Of a DNA stretch of 64,000 nucleotides, positions 61,764 through 64,000 are shown piece by piece. Under the pieces are notes generated by a model. It did not search any database. It was not told the DNA's origin and was given only the letters and a program-made list of their open reading frames with translations. This DNA comes from Herpetosiphon llansteffanensis (lineage in GTDB: Bacteria; Chloroflexota; Chloroflexia; Chloroflexales; Herpetosiphonaceae). The stretch is from NCBI RefSeq assembly GCF_003205875.1, contig NZ_PUBZ01000083.1, positions 26,130 to 90,129 on the forward strand, read 5' to 3'. A program made the translations under genes and the position numbers. Numbering within the stretch: the first letter of the stretch is position 1; each line of letters begins with the position of its first letter.

Positions 61764-62431
61764 GTTGGCCGCAGCAGGCGATTAAAATCTGTGGTGTGCG
61801 TAGTGTCGAGGCCGCTGTTACAGCGGCTTCGGCAGGCGCAGACCTGATTGGCATGATCTTCGCGCCAAGCAAACGTCAAATTGACCTAAACTTAGCGCAA
61901 GCGATTGCCCAAGCAGTGCGCGCGACTGAAACTGAGTGTCAGTTGGTCGGCGTATTTGCTAATGCGCCTGCAAGCGAGATTAATGAAGTTGCCCAAGCAG
62001 TTGGCCTTGATGTGGTGCAGCTCAGCGGCGATGAACCAATTGCCATCAGCGCGCAAATTCAGCTGCCATTGCTGAAAGCTGTGCGTTTAACCAATCAAAA
62101 CAGCGAGCAAGCATGGTATGATATAGCCCAAGGCCAGCAGCGAATTCGCTTGGTGGTCGATGCCCATGTGCCAGGCTCATACGGTGGGGCTGGCGTATTG
62201 GCCGATTGGGAAGCAGCGCGGCGATTGGCGCAAACAACGCCATTATTGCTCGCTGGCGGACTTGAACCAACCAATGTCGCCCAAGCAATTCAAGCAGTTG
62301 AACCATGGGGTGTTGATGTCAGCAGCGGCATCGAAACCGCTGGAATCAAAGATCTCAACAAAATAATTCAGTTTGTGAAAACCGCGCAGCAAGCCTTGAA
62401 TGCGCTGCGTGTTGCTAGGAGGAATGCATGA
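61760..62431 (+). CDS. trpF: Phosphoribosylanthranilate isomerase
   Basis: A 223-residue TIM-barrel enzyme, step three of tryptophan synthesis. AIKICGVRSVEAAVTAASAG (Cys in KICG), LIGMIFAPSKRQI, LVGVFANAP and WGVDVSSGIETAGIKDLNKI (phosphate-binding end, SSGIE) are diagnostic. It begins with GTG overlapping the NYN-LOTUS stop by GTGA and ends in an ATGA overlap with the Trm112-like gene, so it sits in a translationally coupled trio. No other trp genes are in the window. Confidence 0.93.
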   Translation: MSWPQQAIKICGVRSVEAAVTAASAGADLIGMIFAPSKRQIDLNLAQAIAQAVRATETECQLVGVFANAPASEINEVAQAVGLDVVQLSGDEPIAISAQIQLPLLKAVRLTNQNSEQAWYDIAQGQQRIRLVVDAHVPGSYGGAGVLADWEAARRLAQTTPLLLAGGLEPTNVAQAIQAVEPWGVDVSSGIETAGIKDLNKIIQFVKTAQQALNALRVARRNA

Positions 62432-62787
62432 AATTTGGTAAATTGTTGCGCTTCGGTATCATCGCTGGTGCAGGGGCCTTGGTTTATCGGGTTTATAAAC
62501 AATATAAGGCTGATCAAGCATTTGAGTTGGCTCCTGTCAGCAATTTGGCTTCAAACACCAATGCCGTCAGCGCTGGCAACACCAAACGTTCAATTAGCCC
62601 AGAGTTGCTGGAAATTTTGGCGTGCCCAGTTGATAAAAAGCCAGTTGAATTGTACAGCGATGCCAATGGCAAAGAATGGTTGCTCAACCCACGGAATGGC
62701 TACCGCTACCCAATTGAAGATGGGATTCCAATTATGTTGATCGATGAAGGCGAAAAGCACAAAGATACCAGCCTGATTCGCGCCTAA
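62428..62787 (+). CDS. Membrane-anchored Trm112-like protein
   Basis: A 119-residue protein. Residues 1-25 form a hydrophobic anchor (LLRFGIIAGAGALVYRVYK). Residues about 65-119 are Trm112/UPF0434-like: SPELLEILACPVDKKPVELY, GKEWLLNPRNGYRYPIEDGIP, IMLIDEG. The usual zinc knuckle CPxC is reduced to CPVD and the later Cys are missing, so it probably does not bind zinc the standard way. Trm112 proteins activate methyltransferases. The start overlaps trpF (ATGA). A terminator follows. Confidence 0.82.
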   Translation: MKFGKLLRFGIIAGAGALVYRVYKQYKADQAFELAPVSNLASNTNAVSAGNTKRSISPELLEILACPVDKKPVELYSDANGKEWLLNPRNGYRYPIEDGIPIMLIDEGEKHKDTSLIRA

Positions 62788-62816
62788 CTTTCCAGCGTGG
62801 AACCCTATTACGGAAG

Positions 62817-62843
62817 GGAAGCCCTCCGGGCTTCCTTTTGTTG
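62817..62843 (+). terminator. Rho-independent terminator after the NYN-trpF-Trm112 unit
   Basis: GGAAGCCC (62817-62824) pairs with GGGCTTCC (62828-62835), 3-nt loop, then TTTTGTTGTT. The next gene begins 19 nt later. Confidence 0.9.
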
Positions 62844-62861
62844 TTACTTGGAGTCTGCATC

Positions 62862-63578
62862 ATGCCAAACCTCGCTGAACTTTCTACCTTCTTGCAAACC
62901 ATTCTAGAGACCGAGTACTTTCCAAGTGAAGAACGGGGTACGATCTATATTTCGTCGGTGCGGCCAATTCGCCGCATGGGCTTTGCGCTCGATCCATGGC
63001 CGACCTTGCCATCCTGGCTCGAACACGAAGATCTTGATGCGATCTTTTTGCATCGCCCGCAACAACTCGATCGTGATACGGTGCCACCAACTCGCGGGGT
63101 GTTATATGCAGGCGCACCCTTTGACGAACGCTTGACGATTGGCTTTGTGCCGCGTTTGGCCGAGGTCTTGGGTTTGCGCGGGCGCTCGCCCATGGCCGAT
63201 AAAAGTGGCCGTCCCTTGGGCATGGTCGGCGATTTGCCCAAGCCAGTAACGCCTGCTGAATGGCGACGTTTGGTGATGGATATGTATGGCGGGGTTGATG
63301 AGGTTTGGGAAAATAACGTCCAGTCGATCCGTAAGGTGGCGATTGTTAATCAAATTACGCCAACCCTCGTTCAAGAAGCTGCCAACCGTGGCGCTCAAGC
63401 CTTCCTCACCCCAATCCTGCGCGAATCATCCCAAGCTAGCTGCCGCGCCAATAACATCGCTGCATTTAGCACCGGCATCAAACGCGCTGAACACTGGGGT
63501 TTGCGCACCCTCGCAGGCATGATCCGCGAACGCTGGGCTGGCGTGCGCACCGCGATCTTTGAAGATCGCGGTCAGTAG
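62862..63578 (+). CDS. NIF3-like protein
   Basis: A 238-residue protein. LDAIFLHRPQQLDRD (HxP and metal-binding), GAPFDERLTIGFVPRLAEVLGL and AIVNQITPTLVQEAANRGAQ with FLTPILRESS match the NIF3/YbgI dimetal hydrolase fold at moderate similarity. The family's usual third metal His (TGE-x-x-HH) is not evident. Function of the family is still debated. Start ATG at 62862 with TTGGAG. Downstream is a repeat tract. Confidence 0.62.
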   Translation: MPNLAELSTFLQTILETEYFPSEERGTIYISSVRPIRRMGFALDPWPTLPSWLEHEDLDAIFLHRPQQLDRDTVPPTRGVLYAGAPFDERLTIGFVPRLAEVLGLRGRSPMADKSGRPLGMVGDLPKPVTPAEWRRLVMDMYGGVDEVWENNVQSIRKVAIVNQITPTLVQEAANRGAQAFLTPILRESSQASCRANNIAAFSTGIKRAEHWGLRTLAGMIRERWAGVRTAIFEDRGQ

Positions 63579-64000
63579 TAAGTGGGGTCGGTTGTTGGAG
63601 GTCGGGGATCGGGAAATGAGAAGGCTAAGGCTAAGGGCTTTTGGCTATCGGAAGAATGAGTGGGCTGGCAAAGATGTTGGGAATTGCACCCGTATCCGAT
63701 CCCCAGCCCCTGACCCCTACCGTTTAACGCAGAGGCACAGAGAAGATAAGGCTTTTGGCAGGGGAGCAGTTATGTACCTGATCCCCTGTCCCCGACCTCA
63801 ACTCCTAATCCCATACTGTCGAAACCGCGAAGATCGCGAAGAACACGAAAGCTAAGGCTATGAGCTTTTGGCTATCGTAAGCATGCGTGGGCTAGCAAAG
63901 ACGTTGGGGATTGCATGCGTATCCGACCCCCAGCCCCCGATCCCTCGTTACCAAGCTTTTGGCTGGGGATCAGTTATGTAACCGATCCCCGATCCCCGAT
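63579..64000. other. Intergenic word-like tract to the window edge
   Basis: Recurring words such as GGTCGGGGATCGGGAAATGA, GAAGGCTAAGGCTAAGGGCT and GAATGAGTGGGCTGGCAAAG; the block from GGCTTTTGGCTATCG through GTGGGCTGGCAAAGATGTTG to GTATCCGA-CCCCAGCCCC occurs twice (63637-63705 and 63862-63935). No gene was supported. Confidence 0.75.

Overview
The window looks like chromosomal DNA from a filamentous Chloroflexota bacterium, most likely Herpetosiphon or a close relative. This is an inference from gene content (auracyanin-like blue copper lipoprotein, Jag/YidC/RnpA block, cyanophycin genes, many glycosyltransferases), from the codon style, and from the long text-like intergenic repeat tracts. 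No rRNA, tRNA, insertion sequence, phage or CRISPR array was recognised. About 60 protein genes are supported on both strands. There is no global gene direction, and operons are short.

Layout. 1-1.9 kb: the 5' end of gltX, a SWIM zinc-finger gene behind a leader with terminator-like hairpins, and a two-domain blue copper lipoprotein. 1.9-5.5 kb: a polysaccharide flippase, a dolichyl-phosphate-sugar type glycosyltransferase and an HMG-CoA lyase-like enzyme. 5.5-8.15 kb: the conserved rpmH-rnpA-yidD-yidC-jag block read on the minus strand from a clear promoter; no dnaA or DnaA-box cluster is visible beside it. 8.2-13 kb: a metallo-beta-lactamase-fold hydrolase, a lipid acyltransferase, a hypothetical gene, a Nif11/NHLP-like small peptide with its own promoter, and a membrane SpoIIE-type phosphatase whose 5' half is strikingly AT-rich. 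13-17.2 kb: a TMEM260-like membrane protein, two glycosyltransferases and a Nudix CoA pyrophosphatase. 17.2-19.5 kb: a WXG100-calpain fusion protein followed by two tandem lipoprotein paralogues, one decayed; this is the best candidate for an undescribed toxin/immunity-like system in the window. 19.5-22.6 kb: a LacI regulator plus MsmK/UgpC ATPase operon with a perfect 16-bp operator, and an XRE/MmyB-like regulator. 23-28 kb: a hydrolase, a GNAT, two peroxiredoxin-like paralogues and membrane proteins. 28-31 kb: a pseudouridine synthase with a huge [16 protein letters not shown] repeat tail. 31-38.5 kb: LVIVD and PD40 beta-propeller exported proteins, GNATs, holB and a hypothetical gene. 38.5-45.4 kb: paralogous membrane proteins, a DegV-GNAT-MoxR-DUF58-GNAT run and gmk. 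45.4-53.2 kb: RqcH, cyanophycin synthetase plus cyanophycinase, carbonic anhydrase and a VOC protein. 53-59 kb: a glycosyltransferase, a DUF2071 protein, a PIG3-like oxidoreductase, and a UbiA (DPPR synthase-like), ABA4-like, thioesterase run. 59.4-63.6 kb: a NYN-LOTUS RNA-binding/nuclease-like protein, trpF, an anchored Trm112-like protein and a NIF3-like protein.

Functional themes are cell-surface glycan and lipid assembly (several GT2/GT4 enzymes, flippase, acyltransferase, DPPR-synthase-like UbiA protein), ribosome-linked RNA and protein quality functions (rpmH/rnpA, pseudouridine synthase, RqcH, NYN-LOTUS), nitrogen storage as cyanophycin, and secreted proteins. Intergenic regions hold two unusual repeat classes: a ~45-130 bp imperfect palindrome family (five copies) and low-complexity tracts built from recurrent short words. 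Everything here was read by eye; family assignments rest on recognisable motifs, and no database search was run.
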